Shown: positions 18,199 through 25,423, numbered from the stretch's first letter. The stretch: DNA of 64,000 bases from Haladaptatus sp. DYF46 (GCF_021083305.1 NZ_JAJFAY010000001.1:1426001-1490000); one strand, 5' to 3'. Program-made: numbers and translations. The notes: generated by a model not told the origin, from the sequence alone.

Positions 18199-18221
18199 CC
18201 GGAAAATCTCCGATTTTCCGG
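18199..18221. repeat. perfect hairpin with 10-bp stem, 3-nt loop
   Basis: CCGGAAAATC, loop TCC, then GATTTTCCGG. The core AAAATCTCCGATTTT recurs at 53153-53171, 35 kb away, also in a non-coding stretch, so the two belong to one repeat family. Confidence 0.75.
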
Positions 18222-18305
18222 GCCGAGGAACCTCCAACGGAGTGCCCTCGGCACGACGGACGGAGGTGACAACGGCTTTTGGTCCAGCTTTTTCCAAGGA
18301 GGTAG

Positions 18306-18338
18306 GACGAACCCGGCGCGATTCGCGCCGGGTTCGTC
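18306..18338. repeat. perfect 16+1+16 palindrome upstream of the TRAM gene
   Basis: GACGAACCCGGCGCGA, one T, then its exact reverse complement. It is flanked by CCAGCTTTTTCC on the left and AGAAAAAGGTGG on the right, which are themselves inverted. The same 16-T-16 plan appears at 18890-18922, and a related block (with T-rich and A-rich flanks) lies at 53006-53044. It could act as a terminator for the gene to its left or as a mobile palindrome. Confidence 0.8.
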
Positions 18339-18416
18339 TCCCGACTGCAGAAAAAGGTGGGTGGGAAAAGGTGGCTGTCGATAATTCTATAATGGTTGAC
18401 TACTTGTTTTCATCTG

Positions 18417-18422
18417 GAGGTC
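18417..18422 (+). promoter_or_regulatory. Shine-Dalgarno sequence deciding a TTG start
   Basis: GGAGGT lies 8 nt before TTG at 18431. Most genes in this window have no such site, so it is a notable indicator that translation of the TRAM protein starts at the TTG (MEISDKLL) rather than at the in-frame ATG at 18392. Confidence 0.6.
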
Positions 18423-18430
18423 TACGACCC

Positions 18431-18865
18431 TTGGAAATCTCTGACAAACTCCTGTGTCTGTTCAGCGCTGATGTTACTCTCAAAGGCGACGAATACGTCG
18501 TCAGTGTGCCACGTCGTGAAATCGATACGGGTTCGGTCGAACCGGGAGAAACCTACCGTGTCGCGCTTATCTCGCGGGAGACCGAAGAGGAATCGAGCGA
18601 CGAACAATCGGCGACAACGACGCAATCGAGCGCCAACACGAACACCGGAACCGTCTCGTCGGAACCGCAGCCACCCGTCGAAGCCGGTGAAATCCGTTAC
18701 GTCGAAGTCGAAGATATCGGCAAGCAGGGCGACGGTATCGCTCGCGTCGAGCGCGGCTACGTCATCATCGTCCCCGGCGCGGAAATCGGCGAACGTGTGA
18801 AGGTCGAAATCACGGAAGTCAAGTCGAACTTCGCCGTTGGTGAAATCATCGAAGAGGAGTTCTAA
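18431..18865 (+). CDS. TRAM-domain RNA-binding protein, 144 aa
   Basis: The C-terminal about 60 residues form a TRAM domain (EIRYVEVEDIGKQGDGIARV, GYVIIVPGAEIGERVKVEI), a small OB-like RNA-binding fold; free-standing TRAM proteins in archaea are thought to act as RNA chaperones. The N-terminal part (MEISDKLLCLFSADV, VSVPRREIDTGSVEPGETY) is joined to it by a Ser/Thr/Gln linker. I chose the TTG at 18431 because the conserved MEIS N-terminus starts there and GGAGGT precedes it; an in-frame ATG at 18392 would add 13 residues. The gene sits inside an inverted-repeat pair (18055-18087 and 19126-19158). Confidence 0.85.
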   Translation: MEISDKLLCLFSADVTLKGDEYVVSVPRREIDTGSVEPGETYRVALISRETEEESSDEQSATTTQSSANTNTGTVSSEPQPPVEAGEIRYVEVEDIGKQGDGIARVERGYVIIVPGAEIGERVKVEITEVKSNFAVGEIIEEEF

Positions 18866-18889
18866 AACGGCCTTTTACGACGGTCAAAG

Positions 18890-18922
18890 GGATGACTCGG
18901 ACCGATTCGGTCCGAGTCATCC
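18890..18922 (+). terminator. perfect 16+1+16 palindrome after the TRAM gene
   Basis: GGATGACTCGGACCGA, one T, then its exact reverse complement, 24 bp after the TRAM stop codon. It has the same length and plan as the palindrome at 18306-18338 but a different sequence. No long T run follows, so a terminator role is only one possibility; it may equally be a repeat element. Confidence 0.5.
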
Positions 18923-18972
18923 TGTCTCCCTGTAAAAGCTCGAGCAAAAGCACGCCGCTTTCATTTCGCATT

Positions 18973-18991
18973 GGAAGAGCTTCGCTCTTCC
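18973..18991. repeat. 8-bp stem hairpin (GGAAGAGC)
   Basis: GGAAGAGC, loop TTC, GCTCTTCC. The flanking GCAT and ATGC extend the pairing beyond one unpaired T. Short hairpins of this GAGC-TTC-GCTC type are frequent in haloarchaeal intergenic DNA; the function is unknown. Confidence 0.6.
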
Positions 18992-19061
18992 ATGCGCCAT
19001 TCAATCGGCGGCCCGCTCGTTCGTTCCTCACTCGCGGTGGAATCGCTGATCGCTAGTGATT

Positions 19062-19144
19062 GTGTCACCGGCCGATTTTTGATGGATGTGTCACCGGCCG
19101 ACTTCCGGCGGTTGGTTCAACTGCTGTTTCTGGCGGTTGGTTCA
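19062..19144. repeat. two pairs of direct repeats with 25-26-bp period
   Basis: GTGTCACCGGCCGA occurs at 19062 and 19088 (26-bp spacing), and GGCGGTTGGTTCA at 19107 and 19132 (25-bp spacing). The two families together look like a decayed tandem array of a 25-26-bp unit next to the right inverted repeat. With two copies each, it is not a CRISPR array. Confidence 0.6.
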
Positions 19145-19158
19145 CCGGCCTATCGCTC
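19126..19158 (-). repeat. 33-bp inverted repeat, right copy
   Basis: Reverse complement of 18055-18087 with one mismatch. It marks the right end of a 1.1-kb block (18055-19158) enclosing the TRAM gene. I see no clear target-site duplication outside the pair and no transposase inside it. Confidence 0.85.
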
Positions 19159-19217
19159 CCTCCGCCGATGACTCGCTTCGCTCGCCCTCGACGGTGGGTC
19201 GCTGTGAAAATCAGTTT

Positions 19218-20945
19218 TCAGTCCGCGTTTCTGGAAACCGGCGCTCCGGCGAACTTGCTGAGGTCCACGTCCACCGTCTCGGCGAGGTCGTCCGACGTCT
19301 CGTAGGGGCGATTGACGATGACGTTTCCGGCGCGCTGCTTGCCGAGACCGGGAATCGCCGTGAGTTCGTCCATCGACGCGCTGTTCACGTCGAGCGGGTA
19401 CGGAACGCCCGTGACGGAGCGGTAGCCGTGGTCCACGACGGCCACGTCGATGGTCCGACCGAGTTCGCGCTCGCCCGGAATCCCGACGAGGAGCGGGTAG
19501 GTTCCCAACTGTCGTCCGAACGTCCGGCCGTCCTTGTGGTATTCGAGGTGGACGTTCGGCAGCACGGTCCCCGGCGGCGCGACGCGTTGGAGCATCGGGT
19601 TGTCGATCTCCTCGCGGACCTCGCTCTTGTACCGCTTGAACAGTTGCTTGTGATTGTCGGCGATGTCAGTTCCGACGGCGTTCATCTCCGTTCCCGAGAA
19701 GGCCATGACCTGCCGGATGTTCACCCGGCGAAGCATCAGCCCCTCGTCGTAGACTCGCTGGAGGAACTCGCGGTTGTGGTCGAACGTCTCCGTGCGCTCG
19801 CCCTTCAACCCGTGGAGGAGGTTGATTCCCGGGAGCAGTTTCGGCAGTCGATTCGCGGCGTCCGGGCCGTGGGTCGGGGCGTCGTCGGGCGACTCCCCGG
19901 GCCGCCATCCCGCCTCCTCGTTGACGATTTTCACCGCCTCGAAGCACTCCTCGGCGGTGACGTTCAGGTTGTTCTGCTCCTGCACCACCGGGTCCGCGGA
20001 TTCCAACCCGAACGCGGCGGTGTCGCCGGGCGTGTTGTGCTCGGCGATGACCCGAATCCCCTCCCGCGACAGTTCGGGCCACTCCACGACGGTGATCGGG
20101 TTCATGTTGTCGAGGTGGAGCGTCCCGAGGTCCGGCGCGACCTCGCGAATCCCGCCGTACAACTCGCGGAGCGCGTCCGGATTCGGTTTCTCGCCGTCGC
20201 CGCCGTAGGCGAGGATGTCGGCCTGTCGCCCCAGTCGGAAGTGCTTGACGCCCCGGTTCGAGAGGCCGTCGACTTCCGCGACGACGGACTCGGGTTCGCG
20301 GAACGACGGGTTGCCGTACAGCGGTTCCGTGCAGAACGAACAGCGATAGGGACACCCCCGCGAGGTCTCCATCTCGCAGATGAGGTACTCCGGGTGGTTC
20401 GGGTGCTGTTCGACCACGAACGCGCCCGCCTCGGCCCAGCGGTCTATCTCCTCGTTGTCCCGCATCCGGTTGTTGAAGCCCTCCAATCCGCTTTCCACGA
20501 GGTCCGCGGCGGCGGCTTCCACGTCGCCTTTCGCCACGAAGTCGAAGTCGAGGTCGTCGCGCTCGGTTTGGGTTCCCCCCGCGTTCTCGTCCCCGACGCC
20601 GAACTTGACGGGGCCGCCCATCAGACTCGTCCCGTCGGCGGTCCACGCCATCTTCCGCACCTCGTCCGGTTCGGCGGGCGTCCCGCCGACGTACTTCCCC
20701 GGCACCGTCATCCCGCCGATGTAGACGAACAGGTCGGCGTCGGCCACGTCCGCCCACTTCGAATTGTCCTCCCGGAGTTCGTCGATGGTGTGGTACGTGA
20801 TCCGTTCTTCCGGCACCCCCGCGTCCACGAGCGCTCCGGCGGTGTAGCGCGGATACGTCGAGATGTACGGCGGCACGCCGAAATGCGCCGGTTCGTCGAC
20901 GTAGCCGTCCACGAGCGTCACGTCGAGGGTCGCGGGGTCAGTCAT
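19218..20945 (-). CDS. radical SAM enzyme with C-terminal helix-hairpin-helix (COG1031-like)
   Basis: From the ATG at 20945 the protein has 575 residues. The N-terminal part (VTLVDGYVDEPAHFG, TYPRYTAGALVDAGV) resembles a B12-binding-like fold. The [4Fe-4S] site is ETSRGCPYRCSFC (near residues 190-205), followed by a radical SAM barrel. The C-terminus carries a helix-hairpin-helix, LDVNSASMDELTAIPGLGKQ, a non-specific DNA-binding motif. The overall plan matches the archaeal COG1031 family, whose reaction is unknown; the HhH suggests action on nucleic acid. An upstream in-frame ATG (21035) adds 30 residues in unrelated sequence. Confidence 0.9.
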   Translation of the reverse strand: MTDPATLDVTLVDGYVDEPAHFGVPPYISTYPRYTAGALVDAGVPEERITYHTIDELREDNSKWADVADADLFVYIGGMTVPGKYVGGTPAEPDEVRKMAWTADGTSLMGGPVKFGVGDENAGGTQTERDDLDFDFVAKGDVEAAAADLVESGLEGFNNRMRDNEEIDRWAEAGAFVVEQHPNHPEYLICEMETSRGCPYRCSFCTEPLYGNPSFREPESVVAEVDGLSNRGVKHFRLGRQADILAYGGDGEKPNPDALRELYGGIREVAPDLGTLHLDNMNPITVVEWPELSREGIRVIAEHNTPGDTAAFGLESADPVVQEQNNLNVTAEECFEAVKIVNEEAGWRPGESPDDAPTHGPDAANRLPKLLPGINLLHGLKGERTETFDHNREFLQRVYDEGLMLRRVNIRQVMAFSGTEMNAVGTDIADNHKQLFKRYKSEVREEIDNPMLQRVAPPGTVLPNVHLEYHKDGRTFGRQLGTYPLLVGIPGERELGRTIDVAVVDHGYRSVTGVPYPLDVNSASMDELTAIPGLGKQRAGNVIVNRPYETSDDLAETVDVDLSKFAGAPVSRNAD

Positions 20946-21050
20946 TACCCGCCTTTGTGACTCGGCGGGTAAAACGGTGACTACGTGGAACGCGGCTACG
21001 AGATGACTCCAACTCCGGTAAGAACGTAGCAGCAACTGCGATGAAGACCC

Positions 21051-21143
21051 CGAAAGCCCCCGCCCGCTCGCTACGAAAGAATACTGACTCTAGTGTGATT
21101 TCAATCGCCGAGAAGATGTCTTCGAAAGCCCCCGCCCGCTCGC
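21051..21143. repeat. 21-bp direct repeat, two copies 72 bp apart
   Basis: The block CGAAAGCCCCCGCCCGCTCG plus one base occurs at 21051-21071 and again, identical, at 21123-21143. Both copies lie in the non-coding stretch after the radical SAM gene's 5' end. Confidence 0.75.
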
Positions 21144-21145
21144 GG

Positions 21146-21193
21146 CACCGGAAGACGTTCCAGCTCACTTCGTTCGCGGGCATGCGACTTCCG
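21146..21193 (+). repeat. dispersed 48-bp repeat, copy 1
   Basis: CACCGGAAGACGTTCC through CGACTTCCG matches 53070-53118 with two substitutions and one indel. Further shared pieces follow (21353-21380 versus 53269-53297, CTCACGGCGT onward), so the two loci share a degenerate element of about 240 bp. Confidence 0.75.
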
Positions 21194-21405
21194 TGCTCAC
21201 ACTCACTGCGTTCGTGTGAACCGCTCGGCAACATCTCGACTCGGCACAAACCGCGTGCCTCGTCGAGAGCGGTCACCGAGACGACCATGTGAACGCGACC
21301 GGACGGCCCCTTTCAGTCCCACCCAGACGACCGCACAGCACCGTACCGCTTGCTCACGGCGTTGCCGTTCGCATTCGAGGTTTCTACGAAACCTCGCAAG
21401 CCACA

Positions 21406-21665
21406 CCCTCCCCAACCGATTGCGCTCCTCACTTCGTTGCGGTGCTCATCCCTCGCACGCTACAGCGAACCGACGCGGCCGAGAGTGGCCGCGTCGTCCC
21501 GCCAGCACGCGCCATGGTGGAAGTTCAGATATGCGAAACTGGGCCAACCACTTCGGCGCGTGCGCGCAGGTCCGCGGTCAGCAGTCGGCCGCGGACCTGA
21601 TAGCTATCACGCGAGGGATGAGTATCGCAGACCGAAGGTCGAGAAACGCAATCGGTTGGGGAGGG
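21406..21665. repeat. 260-bp near-palindrome with nested hairpins
   Basis: Outer arms are a perfect 19-bp inverted pair (CCCTCCCCAACCGATTGCG at 21406-21424 with its complement at 21647-21665), then a perfect 12-bp pair (CTCATCCCTCGC at 21445-21456 with 21611-21622). Between the arms are two perfect 10-bp-stem hairpins, at 21471-21496 (CGACGCGGCC) and 21568-21598 (AGGTCCGCGG). The symmetry suggests a structured RNA or a non-autonomous mobile element. No protein is encoded. Confidence 0.75.
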
Positions 21666-21911
21666 AGTGGCGCGGTGCGGTTGCGATGCGGTTTCAGTGA
21701 CGTCTGTACTTGCGGTCACAGCAATACCAACCACGAATCGGAGAACGGACGGCGACTTTCTGGACCATTACTTCTATCGTTCCGATCATACCAAAATCGG
21801 AAGCAATGCTGGTCTCCGGTGAGAGAACTCGTCTTCGACCGAGCGATTCTCGCAACGCAAATCCTAGCCGAAGTCCGCGCGTTTATTTTCGTCCGGAACG
21901 TATCGTCGTGT

Positions 21912-22070
21912 ATGCCCGCGACGCTTGAGGTCAAATGCACGGACGGCGACTGCGAGATGGACATGTTCGAGATGCACTACACCTACGACATGCCCGACGA
22001 CGTCGGCGTAAACGACTTCCAATGCCCGTACTGTGGCGAAACCGATTCCCTCGAAGCGATCGAGCTATGA
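21912..22070 (+). CDS. small zinc-finger-like protein, 52 aa
   Basis: MPATLEVKCTDGDCEMDMF opens the protein and FQCPYCGET follows at about residues 37-45, giving four Cys as two pairs for one zinc. It is acidic, as expected for a haloarchaeon. Function unknown. Its stop overlaps the ATG of the Hsp20 gene (22067-22070), so the two are translationally coupled, which hints at a shared role in protein quality control (inference only). Confidence 0.8.
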   Translation: MPATLEVKCTDGDCEMDMFEMHYTYDMPDDVGVNDFQCPYCGETDSLEAIEL

Positions 22071-22444
22071 CGCTGCGCGACCTCGGGCGCTCGACCGTGA
22101 CGGCCGTCGCATCGAAGGTCGGCCGCGCCGCGAGCAAGGTACAGGAGTCGCGGCCCGTTCCGTCCGACCTGCTCGAAAGCGAGGACGCGTATCTCGTCGT
22201 CTTCGACGCGGCGGGAGCGACCGGCAGCGACGTGCAAGTCCGGTTCGTCAGGGATTCCGTCCTCGTTCGAATCGACCGCTTCCGCGACTTCCACGACGGG
22301 TTCGACATGGTGTTCCCCGGCCGCGGAATGTCGCTCGACGGCGAAGTCGAACTCCCGGCGGACGCCGAGGTTGACGCGAAGAAAGCGACGGCGACGCTGA
22401 CCGACTCCGGCACCCTCGAAGTCACGGTGCCGAAGTCGAACTGA
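22067..22444 (+). CDS. Hsp20/alpha-crystallin-type small heat-shock protein
   Basis: The 125 residues match a short alpha-crystallin domain: YLVVFDAAGATGSDVQVRFVRDSVLVRIDRF in two parts (about residues 42-73), FPGRGMSLDGEVELPADAEVDAKKATATLTDSGTLEVTVPK near the end, which is the canonical L-P-x(n)-A-x(n)-GxLxVxxPK order. The N-terminus is short and may limit oligomer size. It follows the small zinc protein with an ATGA overlap. Confidence 0.85.
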   Translation: MTLRDLGRSTVTAVASKVGRAASKVQESRPVPSDLLESEDAYLVVFDAAGATGSDVQVRFVRDSVLVRIDRFRDFHDGFDMVFPGRGMSLDGEVELPADAEVDAKKATATLTDSGTLEVTVPKSN

Positions 22445-22460
22445 GAGCCGACCGGTACTC

Positions 22461-23603
22461 TCACTCCACCGCCATTCCTTCGACGATTTCGAACTCCTCG
22501 TCCCCGGTGAAGCGTCTCGGATCGAACTCCGGGATGCCGCCGTCGCCGAGGATGTCCTCCGCAACCGCCTCTCCCAGCGCCGGTGAGCGCATGAAACCGT
22601 GGCCCTGCCACCCGGCGGCGACGTAGCAGTTCGGTCGAATCTCGCCGAGGAGCGGGTCGTGATCGGGCGTCGCGGTGCAGAGGCCCGCCCACGCTCGTTC
22701 GACCGCCGGGGAACCCTCCGAACCGAAGTCGAGACGGTGGGCGAGGCGTTCCTCCATCGTCGTCTGGAAGGCGGAATCACCCGCGTGCTTCCACTCCGTC
22801 GGGTCGCTTTCGACTTCTTCGGTGCCGTCCCCGGCGAGGAGGCCGTCGGGATGTGGCCGGAGGTAGTAGCCCTCCGTGGCGTCGTACAGCATCGGCGTGT
22901 CGGCGTCGAACTCGCAGGTGAGTGCTTGCACGCGGTACGGTTTGAGCGCGACCGGGATGCCGGCATCCGCCAACACGCGCTTCGTGTGTGCGCCCGCCGC
23001 GACCAGCATCGCGTCGAACGGCTCCGCGTGGCCGCCGTCGGGAAGAATTCGTGGCGCTCCGTCGGTCGCCGTCTCGTCGAGTCGGACGCGGACTTCGGTC
23101 TCGGTTCGAATCTCGACCCCGTTCTTCTCGGCTTCGGCCGCCATCATCCGGGCGTAGCTTCCGGGGTCGGTTCGGCCCGTGTTTCGAGCGATCGCCGCGA
23201 CGCCGATGTCGTCCGCGTTCAACGCGGGATACCGGTCTTCGAGTTCCGACGCGTGGATGAACGCGACGTCCCGCCCGTGTTTGCGCATCCGCGGGACCTG
23301 TTCGCGGATGGATGCCGAGCGCTTCTCGTCGCCCGTGCGTGCGAACCAGACGTAGGGCGTCTCCACGAACTCGAACCCGGCGGTGCCCGAGAACTCGTGG
23401 AACCGTTCGATCGCACGCGCACCGACGCGGGCGTCCTCCGGTGCCGCGAAGGCGTCGTACAGCACGCCCGCCGCTCTGAACGTGCTCTCCCCTTCGTTCG
23501 GGATGGTGCCTTTCTCGAACAGCGTCACGTCCGCCCCCCGAACCGCGAGGTCACGGGCGGCCGTCACCCCGACAGCGCCGCCGCCGACGATGCCGACGTT
23601 CAT
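22461..23603 (-). CDS. FAD-dependent oxidoreductase (DAO / D-amino acid oxidase family)
   Basis: The 380-residue protein begins with the dinucleotide-binding GIVGGGAVGVTAARDLA (about residues 4-20) and an Asp/Glu end of beta-2 (TLFEKG). YPALNADDIG, PYRVQALTCEFD and the C-terminal GLCTATPDHDPLLGEI ... GWQGHGFMRSPALGE are typical of the DAO family (glycine/sarcosine oxidase-like). It overlaps the creatininase-like gene (ATGA at 23600-23603). With that neighbour a role in creatinine/sarcosine or another N-methyl amine is tempting but unproven. Confidence 0.87.
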   Translation of the reverse strand: MNVGIVGGGAVGVTAARDLAVRGADVTLFEKGTIPNEGESTFRAAGVLYDAFAAPEDARVGARAIERFHEFSGTAGFEFVETPYVWFARTGDEKRSASIREQVPRMRKHGRDVAFIHASELEDRYPALNADDIGVAAIARNTGRTDPGSYARMMAAEAEKNGVEIRTETEVRVRLDETATDGAPRILPDGGHAEPFDAMLVAAGAHTKRVLADAGIPVALKPYRVQALTCEFDADTPMLYDATEGYYLRPHPDGLLAGDGTEEVESDPTEWKHAGDSAFQTTMEERLAHRLDFGSEGSPAVERAWAGLCTATPDHDPLLGEIRPNCYVAAGWQGHGFMRSPALGEAVAEDILGDGGIPEFDPRRFTGDEEFEIVEGMAVE

Positions 23604-24364
23604 CGGTGGTCCTCGGGCCAGAGGTGGTCGATATTTTGGTCCGCGAGCCATTCGACCAGCGCTGCGAGTTCGCCGCTCGACGCGCCGAGGAGTCGCTCCC
23701 CGGCCTCCCGCGAGCCTCTGGTGGGAGTGCCGACGACGCCGCTGTCGGAGAAGTCGGCCGTGTCGAAGCCGATGTTCGCGCCGTGAACTTCCTCGCCCCA
23801 CGCGTCGTTCGCGCCTGCCTCGGCCGCTTCGAGCGCCGCTTCACGGACGAGTTCCTCGGCGACTTCGAGGAGCATGCTCGTCTCGATTTCGTCGGCGTGC
23901 GTGATGCCCGCCCCGAACTCGTCTTCGAGCACGTCGCCGATGCCGCCCCACCAGTTCCACGGGACGGCGTAGGCGACCTCCTCGCGTCGAACCCGGCGCG
24001 CGACGCGCGTGAGCGCGTCGTTGTTGCCGCCGTGACCGTTCACGACGACGACCTTCTCCACGCCGTGGCTGGCGATGCTCGAAACGACGTCCTCGACGTA
24101 GTCCTCGAACGTCGCCGGGTCCGTCCAGAGGGTGCCGTCGAACTGGCGGTGGTGTTCGCTGACGCCCACGGGAATCGTCGGGAGGAGGACGACGTCCTCC
24201 CGGTCCGCGAGCGTCTCCGCGACCGCCTGTGCCGCCATGAAGTCCGTTCCGAGCGGAAGGGCGGGTCCGTGCTGTTCGACGCTTCCGGTCGGAAGCAGCG
24301 CGACGTCCACGTCCGCGAGCGCCTCGCGGGCCGTGGTCGTCGTCTCGTCTACAAGTCGGCTCAT
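23600..24364 (-). CDS. creatininase-family amidohydrolase
   Basis: From the ATG at 24364, 254 residues show the creatininase/MftE fold: LLPTGSVEQHGPALPLGTD (about residues 23-41) with Glu and His metal ligands, VVNGHGGN (about 104-111), and ITHADEIETSML (about 154-165). The family hydrolyses cyclic amides, or acts in cofactor maturation (MftE, formamide hydrolase in riboflavin/F420 synthesis). It is followed without a gap by the DAO-type oxidase. The substrate is open. Confidence 0.88.
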   Translation of the reverse strand: MSRLVDETTTTAREALADVDVALLPTGSVEQHGPALPLGTDFMAAQAVAETLADREDVVLLPTIPVGVSEHHRQFDGTLWTDPATFEDYVEDVVSSIASHGVEKVVVVNGHGGNNDALTRVARRVRREEVAYAVPWNWWGGIGDVLEDEFGAGITHADEIETSMLLEVAEELVREAALEAAEAGANDAWGEEVHGANIGFDTADFSDSGVVGTPTRGSREAGERLLGASSGELAALVEWLADQNIDHLWPEDHR

Positions 24365-24468
24365 GAACTGTGATTGCGGCCGCGGTATTTGAAATTGGGT
24401 GTCGCGGCGAACGGAAAATAGGGCCACGGACCCGACGGATCCGGACTACCGGCCGATGAGCGTTCGGA

Positions 24469-25254
24469 CTATCGACCGATGAACGAGTCGATTCCCTGCG
24501 CAGGATAGCCGACCACGGTGTCCACACCGGCCGCTTTCAGTTCGTCGATGCGCTCGCCGACTTCGGCGTGCGTCCCGACGAGCGCGAAGTCACGGCTCGC
24601 GGCCGAGAGGACGCGGCGAGCGCGACCGTCGGCGCTGGCGTCCGTCGGTGCGTCGTCGGGGAGCGCTCGCGCCACGGGCTTTCGCCGGGAAACGTACGCG
24701 CCGACGGCGTCGAGTATCACGTCCTCCTCGCCGGTGAGAACGGTCGGTGCGTACACCGCGACCGTCCCGTCGAACCCGGCGGCGCGAAGCGCGCGCACGT
24801 CGCGGGTCGTCGAACGAGAGAGCAGTTCGAACTGCGTCGCCCCCGTCGCCGTGGCGACGCGCTCGATGCCCTCCGTGCCGACCCACGCGTCGGGCGACCG
24901 TTCCAACGCGGCCCCGAGTCGGGGTGCGACCGCCCGGGTTCGCTCCTCCTCGGAGAGATAGGCGGAATGTCCGGCGACGAACACGGTTCCCACGTCCTCG
25001 GGGAGTCGTCCGAACAGCGAATCGTCGCCGAGCGGGTCGAAGCCGTCCGCACGGACGGGAATCGTCATCAGCACGTTTTTCTCCGCCGCCAGTTCGCGGA
25101 GCGTCTCCGTGTCGGGGAGGTGTTCGCGCCCCTCGTAATCTATCGTCACCGTCTCGAACGGCATCGAGTGGGCTCGACGGACGTCGCACTCCGCGGGCTT
25201 CAGCGCGGCGGCGTCGAGTCCCGTTCGAACGAGGGCGTGGCTACTGGCTAGCAT
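24469..25254 (-). CDS. uncharacterised haloarchaeal protein, luciferase-like C-terminus
   Basis: The 261-residue protein has no motif I can name at its N-terminus. The C-terminal part (DFALVGTHAEVGERIDELKAAGVDTVVGYP) resembles the end of luciferase-like, F420-dependent enzymes such as methylene-H4MPT reductase, where a FxIxGTPEE-type motif leads into the last barrel helix. The middle has TVAVYAPTVLTGEEDV. It may be a divergent member of that superfamily. It is on the same strand as, and 104 bp upstream of, the creatininase-like gene. Confidence 0.7.
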   Translation of the reverse strand: MLASSHALVRTGLDAAALKPAECDVRRAHSMPFETVTIDYEGREHLPDTETLRELAAEKNVLMTIPVRADGFDPLGDDSLFGRLPEDVGTVFVAGHSAYLSEEERTRAVAPRLGAALERSPDAWVGTEGIERVATATGATQFELLSRSTTRDVRALRAAGFDGTVAVYAPTVLTGEEDVILDAVGAYVSRRKPVARALPDDAPTDASADGRARRVLSAASRDFALVGTHAEVGERIDELKAAGVDTVVGYPAQGIDSFIGR

Positions 25255-25384
25255 TCGTGCTCAACTCCCGTATTCAGAATTAGTCGGTTACTACTCTCGC
25301 GGAACGCGATCCATCGTCTGTGCGACCATGGACGTTGTAACGCCAGCGGGGTCAAAAGGCTATCGGCGACGGCAAGGATTCGAC

Positions 25385-25394
25385 GGGGGGGGGG
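25385..25394. repeat. G10 homopolymer
   Basis: A run of ten G residues lies between the flippase stop and the unknown gene at 24469-25254. It is the longest mononucleotide run in this window and sits in non-coding DNA. Such runs are hotspots for slippage and for base-call error. Confidence 0.8.
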
Positions 25395-25423
25395 TTCGTG
25401 CGCTCCGCCACCCCGCCAGATGC

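Larger units (their letters stand above)
17989..18430. other. 442-bp non-coding stretch with hairpins and repeats before the TRAM gene
   Basis: I see no convincing gene here. It contains the left copy of a 33-bp inverted repeat (18055-18087), a hairpin (18199-18221), a perfect 33-nt palindrome (18306-18338), and a GC-rich stem around 18023-18055. The final 40 bp before the TRAM gene are AT-rich and carry its ribosome-binding site. Parts resemble the non-coding stretches at 18866-19217 and 52948-53335. Confidence 0.6.
18866..19217. other. 352-bp non-coding stretch after the TRAM gene
   Basis: No gene is seen. It holds a perfect palindrome (18890-18922), a hairpin (18973-18991), decayed tandem repeats (19062-19144) and the right copy of the 33-bp inverted repeat (19126-19158). 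It separates the TRAM gene from the convergent radical SAM gene. Confidence 0.6.
20946..21911. other. 966-bp non-coding stretch rich in repeats and hairpins
   Basis: No frame here has haloarchaeal coding character: the predicted proteins are Arg/Ser-rich and unlike any family. The stretch holds a 21-bp direct repeat (21051 and 21123), a 48-bp block shared with 53070-53118, a hairpin CGAGGTTT/AAACCTCG (21375-21395) and a 260-bp near-palindrome (21406-21665). The last 200 bp are AT-richer and would carry the promoter for the zinc-protein gene at 21912. Confidence 0.6.

Noticed and set aside
19062..19144. CRISPR array
   Set aside because: Only two copies of each of two different short motifs, no spacers of equal length beyond that, and no cas genes.
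18055..19158. An insertion sequence with the TRAM gene as transposase
   Set aside because: TRAM is an RNA-binding domain, not a transposase, and no target duplication is visible, so I report only the repeats.
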